A stretch of DNA of 64,000 nt, from assembly GCF_000691805.2 (NCBI RefSeq), contig NZ_DF820491.1:1-64000 (forward strand). Direction: 5' to 3'. The notes below the pieces were generated by a model. That model searched no databases, had not been told where the DNA came from, and worked only from the letters and a program-made list of their open reading frames with translations. Origin of the DNA: Weissella oryzae SG25 (GTDB lineage: Bacteria > Bacillota > Bacilli > Lactobacillales > Lactobacillaceae). Position 1 is the stretch's first letter, and every line of letters starts with the position of its first letter. Of this stretch, positions 9,079 to 18,949 are shown in pieces. The position numbers were made by a program, and so were the translations under genes.

Positions 9079-10663
9079 CATCTACCTCCAATAAATCGAA
9101 GAAATCTGTCTTCTGATCATCATCTTGAAAATATTTACGATCAAAATCGGTCTGTAACAATGCCTTACATTGCTTTGTGAACCAAAGAACAATCCCTAAA
9201 CCATCATCATTGTGTCGCCCTTCAAGTCCCTTGTGTAAAACTTTTGTCTTGGGATACTTTTCTTTCAAATAATTGAAAATTTTCTTAAAAGGGAGATCTG
9301 TATCTTGCAGCATATGCACAATATTAAAAGTAGTTTTAGAAAAATCCGCAGCAAAAAAACGCTCCCAGAATTCTTTATCTAATCTTTTAGCAGTATCTTT
9401 GGTTAGCTCCCCTGTCAAATCTATAATCGTATCTAAGGTCAAATCTCCATTATAAGGATCAAATATTCGCGAATTAAATGCTAGGCCACCAAGATTTGCC
9501 AAAGGCTTTCCTACTATAATTGCATGAGGTTCCAATACAGCACCATAGTAAAATGCTGCATAAGTTCCCATTGATATTCCAGATAAAATCAAATCATCTT
9601 TAGTAAAGCCTAATTGATCCAAGCAACCTTGAATTGCTTCAATAAGCTGCTTCTCTAAATTGTCCCCTCGATAAAACGAACCACCAACAATTCGTGGATC
9701 CTGAATCAACATAAAGGGTGCACCCATACTTCCCATCATCCAACGACCTTCATAATTTTCCGCCGCTCGATATCCTGAAAAATAAACATTTAGCGGTGGC
9801 TTTAAATCACCTGCATTGAAGTAATAGGCTAATTCTTGATCACGATGATCTTTATCAAGTAATCTTTTACCGCCCATAGCTAAGAAATTATCCGGTTCCA
9901 AATAAGAACGTAAATGTACATCACCAAGTTCAATTTGACCTTTTCCCTTAGCCATTACAGCAATATTAATCGCAAAATCCGGAAACCCAATGTCCCGGAA
10001 CACCTTGTTGGCTTCTATATCACTTTTCGTAAAATCCCATGTCTTAGCAACTCCAGCCTGAATATAATATGCTCTAAAGAAATAATCGATATCATCGCCC
10101 TGAGCAGCGCTTTCCACATGAATTCTAATTTTTCCAGTTGGTACCCATCGATTTTTCCACAACAAAACTTGTTGGTAGTCAGTTCCAAAATCACCTGCTA
10201 AGCTCAAATAAGCAGCCCCTTTTTTTGTAACCGTCCCCGCAAAATTTTTTGAAATCTCAACCATACTATTATCAATGCTTGTTCCCCAGGAACCAGTATA
10301 ATTTTCATTTATAAAAGCAATAAATTCACTGCCCCCATCAATTAAATTAACTTTTTTTGCACCCTTTAGCTTAAGAATTCTTTCCTGCTCGGGCGTGAGC
10401 GTGGCATAACCCTCATAAAAAATTTGATAGCTGGGGAATTTTGTTAAATCAAAATTTGTTAGATTATCCATTGCTTCAAAGCTAAACAAAAAAATATTTC
10501 CAGAATTATTTGGGTTTTCTACAGGTATCGCAGCCAAATCACTTAACTTTTGCGTTAAACTCTCATCCATCGGCAAATGATAATAACCATAATTCTCACT
10601 TAATAACTCAATATTGTTTAACTTTTTTCCACCAATATGAAAAATTTTGCTTTTTTCAGCCAT
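9071..10663 (-). CDS. asp2: Accessory Sec protein Asp2, putative acetyltransferase
   Basis: A 530-residue protein with an alpha/beta-hydrolase-like second half. The nucleophile elbow GISMG puts the catalytic serine at residue 364, close to Ser362 reported for the streptococcal enzyme. A histidine in the C-terminal GLEGRHNDDG segment is the likely catalytic base. Known role: Asp2 works in the Asp1-2-3 complex and O-acetylates GlcNAc on the adhesin as it is prepared for export. The motif is intact, so enzymatic activity is expected. It overlaps asp1 by 8 bases and asp3 by a few bases, as in a tightly coupled operon. Confidence 0.94.
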   Translation of the reverse strand: MAEKSKIFHIGGKKLNNIELLSENYGYYHLPMDESLTQKLSDLAAIPVENPNNSGNIFLFSFEAMDNLTNFDLTKFPSYQIFYEGYATLTPEQERILKLKGAKKVNLIDGGSEFIAFINENYTGSWGTSIDNSMVEISKNFAGTVTKKGAAYLSLAGDFGTDYQQVLLWKNRWVPTGKIRIHVESAAQGDDIDYFFRAYYIQAGVAKTWDFTKSDIEANKVFRDIGFPDFAINIAVMAKGKGQIELGDVHLRSYLEPDNFLAMGGKRLLDKDHRDQELAYYFNAGDLKPPLNVYFSGYRAAENYEGRWMMGSMGAPFMLIQDPRIVGGSFYRGDNLEKQLIEAIQGCLDQLGFTKDDLILSGISMGTYAAFYYGAVLEPHAIIVGKPLANLGGLAFNSRIFDPYNGDLTLDTIIDLTGELTKDTAKRLDKEFWERFFAADFSKTTFNIVHMLQDTDLPFKKIFNYLKEKYPKTKVLHKGLEGRHNDDGLGIVLWFTKQCKALLQTDFDRKYFQDDDQKTDFFDLLEVDDD

Positions 10664-12242
10664 ATAAAACCTCCTGCCATCTTTCGATTGCTTGCGCTAG
10701 ACCATTGATTTCAATCTGTTTGACTGATTCTACTAAAGCTTTATTCCAATTATTTTGCCCATTTAAATAAAAATCTAAGGCTGATAATAAATCAGTAGCT
10801 TTGCTTAAGTGTTTCCCATTAAGGTTATCAACAAAATAAATCGATGAATATTCACTAAGAATTGGTACACCGCTACTTAACACCATTGATTGCATAAAGG
10901 AATTAGTATCATTTCTAAAATTGACATAAAGTCGTAACTGCTTAAGGTCATTTTGGAAAGTCTCAGTATCTGGCTTAATTCGATATTGAATCACATGATA
11001 AAATTCATAGCTACGTTTAATTTCCTCAAATTTTTCACCAGAAGCTTTAAGTAATTCGAATTCTTCTTGCAAAGCTGCCGTTATCTGACCTCTTGCCATC
11101 GCTGTATAATACTTATCAAAAAGTTTATAATCTTCCGATTCAACATCAATATGTGAATTTTGCCAAATAAAGGTCGCCAGAATATCCTTCAAGCGAGTAA
11201 TCTCATTTGCATCAGGTGTATCAATAATCAATCTAATCTTTGCTTCTTTTGACAAATAACTTAACACTTGCTTGTATAGTTGCTCAAATTCTGTATCAAC
11301 CCGATTAATCCGCCAATAAATAAACTGTTCGGCAACCGTATTACTAGCACCCAAATTCAATTGACTTGTAAAAATCGGAATAACTTTACCCTTTAAAGCC
11401 AATAAGGGATTTAACAATTTTAATTGTTGATATTTGACTAAACTATCGGTTACCAGTGCCTTACCTGCTAATAAGCGTTCATAGTCAATTGCTTTTAGTT
11501 CAGTTAGCTGCGAATGATTATCCACGTAACTATAAACAATTGCTTCCTGATAAGGAAACGTTTGACTAACCTTCATCATTTGTCGACTATTACCATCCAC
11601 AATTAATCGGTCGCTACGTGGATCAAAATGCTTTAAGTTTTTAAGGAGAAATTCACTATAAATGTCTTCCATATTTGCATAGAAAAGACGATTGAATTTA
11701 TCCTGGTTAACTGCGTCAACACGAATACCATTGGAATTTTCTGTTAATACTACTTGACCCTTTTCATCAAAATAATCTCGTTCAATTAACTCGTTTGTTT
11801 GGTCTAAATACGTTGAGCTTAAGATAAATCCAAAATCTGAAAATAAATCTTTTTGGACATACTCACCTTTAAAATAATGAACTTCTTTAACATATCCAAA
11901 ACGATTAAAATAAACTTCACCAAAACGTTGACCATTTTGTAACAATAAAACTTGATCACGCCCGTAAACCTTTTCAACATCACTTGGTAAGTTAAGATCA
12001 TCCATTACCATTGGAATAACGTTAGCATCACTAATGTTTTGAATCTGCTTGTAAAATTTAATGAAATTATCATCTGCACTTTGCCTAAACTCAGCCAATA
12101 AATACCGTAAAAAAGGTACAAAATTTGGAACTAATACTCGCCATTCAAAGTTGCTTTGTTCAAAAGCTTCTATCATTTTAAGGGTTGAATCAGTTTCCAA
12201 ATTCGTAATTTCAGGTTGCCAACCAGCTAATATATAAATCAT
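10656..12242 (-). CDS. asp1: Accessory Sec protein Asp1
   Basis: 528 residues, within the usual Asp1 range (about 510-530). It begins MIYILAGWQPE and has a GT-B-like fold without an obvious catalytic set; Asp1 is known as a glycosyltransferase-like scaffold that binds the adhesin and Asp3. The C-terminal region contains SMVLSSGVPILSEYSSIYFVD, a typical Asp1 stretch. Its ATG overlaps the secY2 stop by 4 bases (ATGA), and it overlaps asp2 at the other end. The order secY2-asp1-asp2-asp3 is the conserved core of accessory Sec loci. Confidence 0.93.
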   Translation of the reverse strand: MIYILAGWQPEITNLETDSTLKMIEAFEQSNFEWRVLVPNFVPFLRYLLAEFRQSADDNFIKFYKQIQNISDANVIPMVMDDLNLPSDVEKVYGRDQVLLLQNGQRFGEVYFNRFGYVKEVHYFKGEYVQKDLFSDFGFILSSTYLDQTNELIERDYFDEKGQVVLTENSNGIRVDAVNQDKFNRLFYANMEDIYSEFLLKNLKHFDPRSDRLIVDGNSRQMMKVSQTFPYQEAIVYSYVDNHSQLTELKAIDYERLLAGKALVTDSLVKYQQLKLLNPLLALKGKVIPIFTSQLNLGASNTVAEQFIYWRINRVDTEFEQLYKQVLSYLSKEAKIRLIIDTPDANEITRLKDILATFIWQNSHIDVESEDYKLFDKYYTAMARGQITAALQEEFELLKASGEKFEEIKRSYEFYHVIQYRIKPDTETFQNDLKQLRLYVNFRNDTNSFMQSMVLSSGVPILSEYSSIYFVDNLNGKHLSKATDLLSALDFYLNGQNNWNKALVESVKQIEINGLAQAIERWQEVLYG

Positions 12243-13468
12243 TGTTTCCTCCGTCTTTGCTTACCAAAGAGGTTATAGTTATCTTTATAGAATAAAAAGT
12301 CGACATCTTCCCGTACCGTTTCGAAAATTGCGATTAATACGAATAGCATTGCGAAATAATTCGAAAAATTACTATAGGCAACCTTACCAGTCCAGCGGCC
12401 AACCAATAATGGTACAGTTACTACAACTGCTAATAGCAAACTACCAGTAAGCGCAAAAAATAGTACGCGTTTCGTAATATAGCGATGGGTTGCTTTTCCA
12501 GGTTCGACATTTAAAATGTAATCATTAGATTCTTGCAAACTTTTAGCAATTTGATCAGGCATAATATTAACAAAAGAGAATAAAACACCAAGAATATAAA
12601 TAATCGCACCGTAGACTATAATTCCACGATAATAATGCATGTTAAACATCGATAATACCAGATCATTTCTCCTATTCGTTAATTGCATAACATAGGCCGG
12701 TAAATACATAAATGTATTAGCAAACATTAGGGGTAACGTTCCGGCAATCAGAATCTTAAAAGCAATATAAGCATCCTTTGATCGCCGATCAATACCAATT
12801 CTCTGTACGTCCAGATGATACTCCGCAGAATATAACGCACTAACTATAAATACAAAAAGAACAGTGACTAATATTAAAATTAATAGGCGCTCCAAATGCA
12901 TAACCACTACTGCGTAGTTAGCTAATAAGCTACGTGTTAATCCACTAATAAGCCCTGGCACAATCATTATAAATGGTCCACCCAAACCAAAAATTGCATT
13001 TAAACTTGCTATCCAACTAATTAACATCGCTCCAGTAATAAGCGTCAATACAGTAATTAGAAATAGAGTAAATTCACTTATATTTTTTGCCGCTGGAGCA
13101 ATTGAACTTTTAACACCAAAAGCAAGCAAAGTTGCTTGTAAGGTCGCCAAGATAAAAGTTGATTGCACTTGTATATTTCCACGCTGCCTTTTAGAAAGAC
13201 CGGCAGCATTATCTGGATTAGCAAACGTTATAATTGATAGAATAATTGAGACTGTCATATATGGTCCCATTCCCAAAGAAAATAGGGTTGGACTAGAAAA
13301 CACACCACCAGTCATTAGAGCCAATAAATTCTGGACACTCTCAACGCCATTCATCTGAAAATTCATGATGTGGCCGGGGATTGGTATGCTCTGCCCAAAT
13401 GTATAGACTAATAGCAAGCCAATTGTACATAATCCTTTTTGAATTAAATCCTTATATTTTTTTATCAT
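12239..13468 (-). CDS. secY2: Accessory Sec channel SecY2
   Basis: A 409-residue, roughly ten-helix membrane protein of the SecY family. The N-terminus has the plug-region sequence GQSIPIPGHIMNFQMNG, and the segment LSKRQRGNIQ and the cytoplasmic loop AEYHLDVQRIGIDRR match SecY2. It is shorter than housekeeping SecY, as is normal for SecY2, and it sits between secA2 and asp1. Function: a dedicated membrane pore for glycosylated serine-rich adhesins. The start follows a weak SD in the 46-base gap after secA2. Confidence 0.95.
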   Translation of the reverse strand: MIKKYKDLIQKGLCTIGLLLVYTFGQSIPIPGHIMNFQMNGVESVQNLLALMTGGVFSSPTLFSLGMGPYMTVSIILSIITFANPDNAAGLSKRQRGNIQVQSTFILATLQATLLAFGVKSSIAPAAKNISEFTLFLITVLTLITGAMLISWIASLNAIFGLGGPFIMIVPGLISGLTRSLLANYAVVVMHLERLLILILVTVLFVFIVSALYSAEYHLDVQRIGIDRRSKDAYIAFKILIAGTLPLMFANTFMYLPAYVMQLTNRRNDLVLSMFNMHYYRGIIVYGAIIYILGVLFSFVNIMPDQIAKSLQESNDYILNVEPGKATHRYITKRVLFFALTGSLLLAVVVTVPLLVGRWTGKVAYSNFSNYFAMLFVLIAIFETVREDVDFLFYKDNYNLFGKQRRRKQ

Positions 13469-13514
13469 CGATTAATTCTTCTCTATCCATTTTTATATTT
13501 TGAACTTAAATTTT

Positions 13515-15878
13515 TTAGGGGAAAATCAAATTAATTGAGCCGTCTGGCTTCTTTTCAATTTCTGTTAGAACAATATTTTTAAATATATTCAGCCAAATTT
13601 GATCTTCCATTTCAAAAAAACTTCTACGAGCTTCTCGACCAAATTCATTAATTGGCTTACGCTGTGCAGTCCCACGTCCATCAACAACGGCTCTTAACTG
13701 TTGCAAGTAATCTAACTGATCAATCCATCCCATATCAATTGACTTTAAAATCACCAATTTCTTAAAATGGGCCAGTTGTTTTTCACTTTTAAAACGATTT
13801 AAGGCTGCTTCTAATAATTCTCCAGCCATTGTAGTTAAAAAGTGTTGAACATTTTTACTTGAATAATCATTATCCAAAGCCTGTTCAAGATCTTTCATTT
13901 GATATTGACTATCCATATTATTAAAAATAAAATCAGCAATCTCGTGTAGGCCAATTTCTTTCCGTTTACCAATAAAAGGACCCACTACTTTATATTGAGT
14001 ATCCGCAATAATTTCATCTAAATATTTTTGATTTTCTGCTAATACTTTATCTCGAGCTTGATAAATTTTATCGCGTTGCCCGCCCAACACTAGTTCAAAA
14101 GCCAATGTTGTCTTACGACCTTCTTCTTGTTTATTTTCAGCCCGCTTTTGAGCTTTATCCATCAAACGCTTAGCACGAAAACTAGTTAGTTGTTTAGTAA
14201 ATGCTACCTTGCCGCTCTCGGCTCGCTTTAACAACCGATTTCGATATTTTCGGATTCGGTCAGTTGAATTTTCAACAATAACTTTATCTTCTAGCGAAAC
14301 AAAGAATTGACTTGAGCCTGGCTCACCTTGGCGTCCAGCACGGCCACGCAATTGATTATCAATTCGCTTACTAGTCATTCGCTCAGTTCCAACTACTAAC
14401 AACCCCCCATTAGCTTTAGCAGTATCGGTCAATTTTATATCAGTTCCACGCCCAGCCATCGAAGTTGCTAAAGTCACTGAAATACTTGTACCAGCTTCTT
14501 TGATAATTTCTTTCTCTCGAGCTGCCGTTGTTGCATTCAATAAATTATGCGGAATTCCATGCTTTAACAACAATAATGAGTACAAATTCGACAGGGTAAC
14601 TGAGCCAGTTTCAATTAAAACAGGCCGGTTATCATTAATACCTGCTTCAACCAATTTAAGTGAGCTTTCAAGCTTACTTTGGTTATCCAAATAGATTTGA
14701 TCAGGTAAATCAATGCGTCGTACTGGTTCATTCGTTGGAATTTGAATTACTTCTAAATGATATGTATCAATAAACTCTTTCTCATCAGTTTTCGCAGTTC
14801 CGGTCATTCCAGATAATCGCTTGAATTTTTTAAACAAACTTTGGTAACTAATTGTTCCCAATGTCTTTGATTCTGTTGTAATTTCTACGCCTTCTTTTGC
14901 TTCAATTGCTTGATGGATACCACCACTTAATTTGACACCCTGCATTGCACGTCCGTTGACCTCATCCAACAAAACTACTTTTCCATCTTCAACTACGTAG
15001 TCTCGTCCCCTTTGCTTTAAATACTTTGCTTGTAAGGCCAAAATTAAGTGCCGATAGAGGTTAAAATATTTTGCTGATAAAATCTTTTCAATATCAAAAT
15101 AATTTCGAATTTTATCTAGTCCATCTTTAGTAAACCAAACTTTCAACTCATCATCGCTTAGCTCATAATCATCAGGTGTTAGACCGTTTATGAACCATTG
15201 ACTAATTTGAAAAAAGTTGGATTGAACCTTTGGCGCTCCAGAAATAACCAAAGCAGTTTGAGCACCATCAAGTAACACAGAATCGATTTCATCAATAATT
15301 GCAAAATTAAAACGTGTAACCATCTTATTTGCTATGTCGGAACCTAAATTATCAAATAAGTAATCAAAACCCAATTTAGAATGAGTGGAATATATAATAT
15401 CTGAGGTATATAACACTTTCTCTTCAGCTTCATCCATATTACTTACACCAATTCCAACTGTTAGACCCAACCACTGATAGACACGCCCCATGTCATGACC
15501 ATCTCGATCAGCCAAATAATCATTAGCTGTAATTAAGAAGTTTCCTTTATTGCCTAGCAATGCCCTAGCATAAAGTGGCATTGTTGCCACCAGAGTCTTT
15601 CCCTCACCAGTTTTTAATTCTGCAATATTACCATAAAACAAAGCCACTCCACCCAGAATCTGAACTTCATATGGTTCCATTCCTAAAACACGTCGGTCGG
15701 CCTCAATTACAACCGCAAAAACTGCTGGCAAAATGTGTTCAATTCTCTGTCCTGTTGCTAAAGCTTGTTTGAAAACCTGTGTCTGTTTTTGTAATTCGAT
15801 ATCTGACATTGCTTGATAAGTCGGTAAAACTTGATAAATTTGCTTAACAATTCGTCGATATTTTTTCACTCTCAACAT
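13515..15878 (-). CDS. secA2: Accessory Sec ATPase SecA2
   Basis: 787 residues, matching SecA2 (about 790) rather than housekeeping SecA (840 or more). Walker A TGEGKT is at residues 90-95, the Walker B/DEAD motif DEID at 196-199, and the C-terminal motor motifs SMAGRGTDIKL and QLRGRAGRQGEPGSSQF are intact. The protein ends in SINLIFP, with no cysteine-rich zinc-binding tail, as expected for SecA2. Function: an ATP-driven motor that pushes the adhesin through SecY2. It precedes secY2 here, whereas the streptococcal loci place secA2 after asp3, so the gene order is rearranged. The SD is GGGGAG. Confidence 0.96.
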   Translation of the reverse strand: MLRVKKYRRIVKQIYQVLPTYQAMSDIELQKQTQVFKQALATGQRIEHILPAVFAVVIEADRRVLGMEPYEVQILGGVALFYGNIAELKTGEGKTLVATMPLYARALLGNKGNFLITANDYLADRDGHDMGRVYQWLGLTVGIGVSNMDEAEEKVLYTSDIIYSTHSKLGFDYLFDNLGSDIANKMVTRFNFAIIDEIDSVLLDGAQTALVISGAPKVQSNFFQISQWFINGLTPDDYELSDDELKVWFTKDGLDKIRNYFDIEKILSAKYFNLYRHLILALQAKYLKQRGRDYVVEDGKVVLLDEVNGRAMQGVKLSGGIHQAIEAKEGVEITTESKTLGTISYQSLFKKFKRLSGMTGTAKTDEKEFIDTYHLEVIQIPTNEPVRRIDLPDQIYLDNQSKLESSLKLVEAGINDNRPVLIETGSVTLSNLYSLLLLKHGIPHNLLNATTAAREKEIIKEAGTSISVTLATSMAGRGTDIKLTDTAKANGGLLVVGTERMTSKRIDNQLRGRAGRQGEPGSSQFFVSLEDKVIVENSTDRIRKYRNRLLKRAESGKVAFTKQLTSFRAKRLMDKAQKRAENKQEEGRKTTLAFELVLGGQRDKIYQARDKVLAENQKYLDEIIADTQYKVVGPFIGKRKEIGLHEIADFIFNNMDSQYQMKDLEQALDNDYSSKNVQHFLTTMAGELLEAALNRFKSEKQLAHFKKLVILKSIDMGWIDQLDYLQQLRAVVDGRGTAQRKPINEFGREARRSFFEMEDQIWLNIFKNIVLTEIEKKPDGSINLIFP

Positions 15879-15893
15879 CTTAACTCCCCTGTC

Positions 15894-16106
15894 CTAATGA
15901 TTAAGAAAATACGCAATTACATCTTGCAACTTAGTAAATAAAGCAATCAATGTAACTATTAAAAGTATTAAAAATAAGGATGGTCGTAAATATTGCCACT
16001 TCGAAGCGGCACTCTTTTTAGTGTAAAGATGTTTTTGACTTTCAGCTTTAAACCCATCTTTGATTAATTTATCTAACCGGTTATCTTTATCTTCTTGGTC
16101 TGGCAT
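15894..16106 (-). CDS. Small membrane protein in the accessory Sec operon (possible SecE/Asp4-like)
   Basis: 70 residues. The first 40 are highly charged and cytoplasmic-looking (MPDQEDKDNRLDKLIKDGFK); residues about 47-66 are a single hydrophobic helix (LFLILLIVTLIALF). It is co-directional with gtfB (43-base gap) and secA2 (15-base gap), so it belongs to the operon. Streptococcal loci encode Asp4 and Asp5, small membrane proteins with limited resemblance to SecE and SecG. Position and topology suggest this is the counterpart of one of them; a charged N-terminus and one C-terminal helix fit SecE better. Direct sequence recognition is weak, so the name is inference. Confidence 0.7.
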   Translation of the reverse strand: MPDQEDKDNRLDKLIKDGFKAESQKHLYTKKSAASKWQYLRPSLFLILLIVTLIALFTKLQDVIAYFLNH

Positions 16107-16149
16107 CTACCTTCCCCCCTCTTACAAGTTAAAGCAAAAAGCGGCCTAA

Positions 16150-17478
16150 CTAGGCCTCAATTTCAACCTTCGTTAAAGCCTGCTGATAATCAGCCACTGT
16201 TGATTGCTTTCCCCCTTGCTCAATTAATTGCTTGAGCATCTTACGCCAGTCTGCTTGCTTGTTTAATGCACTGGCAATCGCATCACAAATTGTTTTTGTG
16301 TCCTCAAAAACAAGGCTGCGATAATTATTTTGCTTAACTTTAGCCAATGATAGAATTAACATTTGAGATTGGTATGCTCGCTTCAAAATATCACCGACTT
16401 TATTTCCAGCATTAATGTCCAAATAAATATCAGCTTTTTCAAGTTCCTTTGTCAAATGTGCATCACTAATCGACGGAATTAAGTGTAAATTAGTGTATTT
16501 TTCACCAATATTCAACAACTTCTCACTCATATTTGTTTGCGCCGCCACCGTAACCATTAGCTCAGGGAACGTTGATAAGATTGTTTCCAAACCTGGCATA
16601 TTATCACTATTAGTTAACACAAAAGCATTCTTACGATAAGCAGTCTGTCGCTTAAACACACCAATTGGTGACAAATAAGCTAATTCAATCGTAGTATCAG
16701 GATAAAGGCCCGTTACTTTTTCCAAATAGGCTTGCTTGTCAAAAACAATCTGTCGCAAAGCTCTAGGTTGCTTCAACTCATTTGCCATATTTCCAGGTAC
16801 ATTCTCACCCATTGGTTCTTGCCAAAATAGGGTTGCGTTAGGCTTCTGGGCAATTGCTTCGCTAATGAAAAGTGGATATGACAAAGAGTTAATATAGCTG
16901 CTGGTCACCGTAATATCTGCTGCTTTTAGAAAATATAGGAAAAATTGAGTCAAATTATCAAAAAAGTGAAGCTGATTTTGATAATTTAACTGAATCGTTT
17001 GTGTCTGCAAATTTTCAACAATTACAGCCACGCCATCGCGATAATATTCGGTGACATAGGCCTGACCAGCGTTATAAAAAGTAGTTGCATAGTGATCACC
17101 AGCGATGTTATACAGATCCTTTTTAATAAGTTCTTTATTATCAGGCTTACTATACCAATCAACGCTATCAACCAATCTGTAGCCTTTACGTCGATAATTA
17201 ATCCGACCAACGGTTTGCCTTAAAAACTCAATGCTTGCCCCAAGGCCATCTGCATGTCGAATTTCATAAAACGTTGGGATGGTTACTTGGTTAAAGAACC
17301 GTCCTAACCGATTACTTTCACTTATTCCAGTAAAGTAAGTAAACGGATTCAGTGCGCCATCCGGTAACTCACCTCGATAATGCACAAACAATGAACTACG
17401 CTCTAAATTCGCCGTCTTCAAAGATTGAAGTAGTGTTTGTGTCTGTTCATTATAAAAATCAAAAATATTAACCTTCAT
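16150..17478 (-). CDS. gtfB: GtfB, glycosylation co-factor of the adhesin O-GlcNAc transferase
   Basis: The ATG at 17478 (MKVNIFDFYNEQ) lies 9 bases after AAGGGAG and is chosen over an upstream in-frame codon, giving 442 residues. The sequence matches GtfB/TarA-type chaperones: LFVHYRGELPDGALNPFTYFTG at the start, then LNYQNQLHFFDNLTQFF, and a GT-B-like C-terminal half with DIYLDINAGN. Known role: GtfB binds the unmodified serine-rich stalk and forms a heterotetramer with GtfA, which transfers GlcNAc to Ser/Thr. It lacks an evident catalytic pair, as usual for the regulatory subunit. It overlaps the end of gtfA by 11 bases. Confidence 0.92.
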   Translation of the reverse strand: MKVNIFDFYNEQTQTLLQSLKTANLERSSLFVHYRGELPDGALNPFTYFTGISESNRLGRFFNQVTIPTFYEIRHADGLGASIEFLRQTVGRINYRRKGYRLVDSVDWYSKPDNKELIKKDLYNIAGDHYATTFYNAGQAYVTEYYRDGVAVIVENLQTQTIQLNYQNQLHFFDNLTQFFLYFLKAADITVTSSYINSLSYPLFISEAIAQKPNATLFWQEPMGENVPGNMANELKQPRALRQIVFDKQAYLEKVTGLYPDTTIELAYLSPIGVFKRQTAYRKNAFVLTNSDNMPGLETILSTFPELMVTVAAQTNMSEKLLNIGEKYTNLHLIPSISDAHLTKELEKADIYLDINAGNKVGDILKRAYQSQMLILSLAKVKQNNYRSLVFEDTKTICDAIASALNKQADWRKMLKQLIEQGGKQSTVADYQQALTKVEIEA

Positions 17479-18949
17479 CAGTTGCAACTCCCTTACCAAG
17501 CATTAATTCTTCCCAAACTTTAGCGACATTTTCTTTTAAGTATTTACGTGCCTGCCTACGTACAATTGGACGGGCTGTTTCAACCATATTTGTCGCATAG
17601 AAAGTTAGTAAGGCCTGTTCTAAGGAATTTACCATTTGGCTAAAATCACCTCGTGGATATAATAAGCCACTTTTACCATCAACGATAAACTCACGATTAC
17701 CATAATCAACATCAGCACCAATAATCGGCAAAGATTCAGCCGTTGCTTCTAACAAAGACAAGCCAAATCCTTCTGAGGTGGAAGCCGATACGTATGCACC
17801 ATATTGCTTATATACAGAAGTTAGCTTATGATGCCCCTTTAATTTAATGTAATCAGTAGCTTTCAATTCATTAATCAATTGCTCTAACTTACCACGTTCA
17901 CCACCCTCACCATAAATATCAAGCTTAAGCTCTGGTATTTTACTTTTGGCAGCCACAACTGCTTTAATGATGATATCAATATGTTTTTCACTAGCTAAGC
18001 GACTGGCTGTTATCAAACTAAACGGTTGGTAATTAGTGCTTTCTACAATCTTTTCGATATAACCAACTGGAATCACAACAATTTTAGTTGGCTTTGCTAA
18101 TTGAGCTTTCAAAACTTCTTTTTGTCGCTCAGTTGAAACAATAATAGCTTCAAAATAATTGGCATTATCAAAAACGTACTCATAATTGTTATTCCACAAA
18201 ATATGGGTACCCGTAGAAAGATTTTCATTGTAATGTTCAGCATGTACAACAGAAAATAGACGAACTTTGCCAACTAAATCTGGTAACAAAATTTCTGCGG
18301 CATCAAGTGAACGATCAATAATTACCGCATCGTCGGCCTTTAAACCAAGCTTCTGCATAAAATAGGTAAAAAAGCCTGTGAGTCCATACAAAATTTGATT
18401 ATCAATTAAAGTTACTGTAATTTCGCCATTTTCATAAAATTGTTCAAAAGCTTTCTCACCATTTAATTTAAAGAACACCCGTCGTGCTAGCTTACCTGCT
18501 TGATACTCTTCAAAATTATTTAATGAATGATCAAAATGCAGAATTTGTACAAGTTTATTTTTTTCGAATTGCCTAACAATGTTAAGCTTATCCGTATTTA
18601 TTTTTGTGAGCTCATACCGCACATCCTCATGCTCTAATTGAACAGTTAAACGCTTATCGTCTTCAAATGTCACTTTATAGGGTGCAGCTAATGCATTTAA
18701 AAATTTTTCAATCGGATAATCAGAATCCTGTGCTGGTCGCCCACTTAAAACGTTATAAATCCAAAGTACTTGTTTACGTTCAAAATTCATCAAGTCGGTA
18801 TAAATTGAGACGTTAGTTGATATATAATTCAAAAAAATATAATAATCATCAACTGGTCCAGCTTCAAATAATTCTTTTCGATATTTTTGGGCATACTCGA
18901 CACCACTCGAAGCATAACCAATCCCTTTGTTAACATTAAAAACTCGCAA
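17468..18949 (-). CDS. gtfA: GtfA, O-GlcNAc transferase for the serine-rich adhesin
   Basis: 493 residues with a TTG start supported by GGGGAG seven bases upstream. The N-terminus MRVFNVNKGIGYASSGVEYAQ is the GtfA acceptor-domain signature. The C-terminal GT-B half has the donor-site motifs ITASRLASEKHIDIIIKAV and the E-x7-E region in TSEGFGLSLLEATAESLPI. Known role: with GtfB it adds the first GlcNAc to serine and threonine residues of the adhesin in the cytoplasm. It is the first gene of the operon. No terminator is seen between it and the genes downstream, so GtfA, GtfB, the export machinery and the later glycosyltransferases are probably one transcript. Confidence 0.95.
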   Translation of the reverse strand: MRVFNVNKGIGYASSGVEYAQKYRKELFEAGPVDDYYIFLNYISTNVSIYTDLMNFERKQVLWIYNVLSGRPAQDSDYPIEKFLNALAAPYKVTFEDDKRLTVQLEHEDVRYELTKINTDKLNIVRQFEKNKLVQILHFDHSLNNFEEYQAGKLARRVFFKLNGEKAFEQFYENGEITVTLIDNQILYGLTGFFTYFMQKLGLKADDAVIIDRSLDAAEILLPDLVGKVRLFSVVHAEHYNENLSTGTHILWNNNYEYVFDNANYFEAIIVSTERQKEVLKAQLAKPTKIVVIPVGYIEKIVESTNYQPFSLITASRLASEKHIDIIIKAVVAAKSKIPELKLDIYGEGGERGKLEQLINELKATDYIKLKGHHKLTSVYKQYGAYVSASTSEGFGLSLLEATAESLPIIGADVDYGNREFIVDGKSGLLYPRGDFSQMVNSLEQALLTFYATNMVETARPIVRRQARKYLKENVAKVWEELMLGKGVATDEG

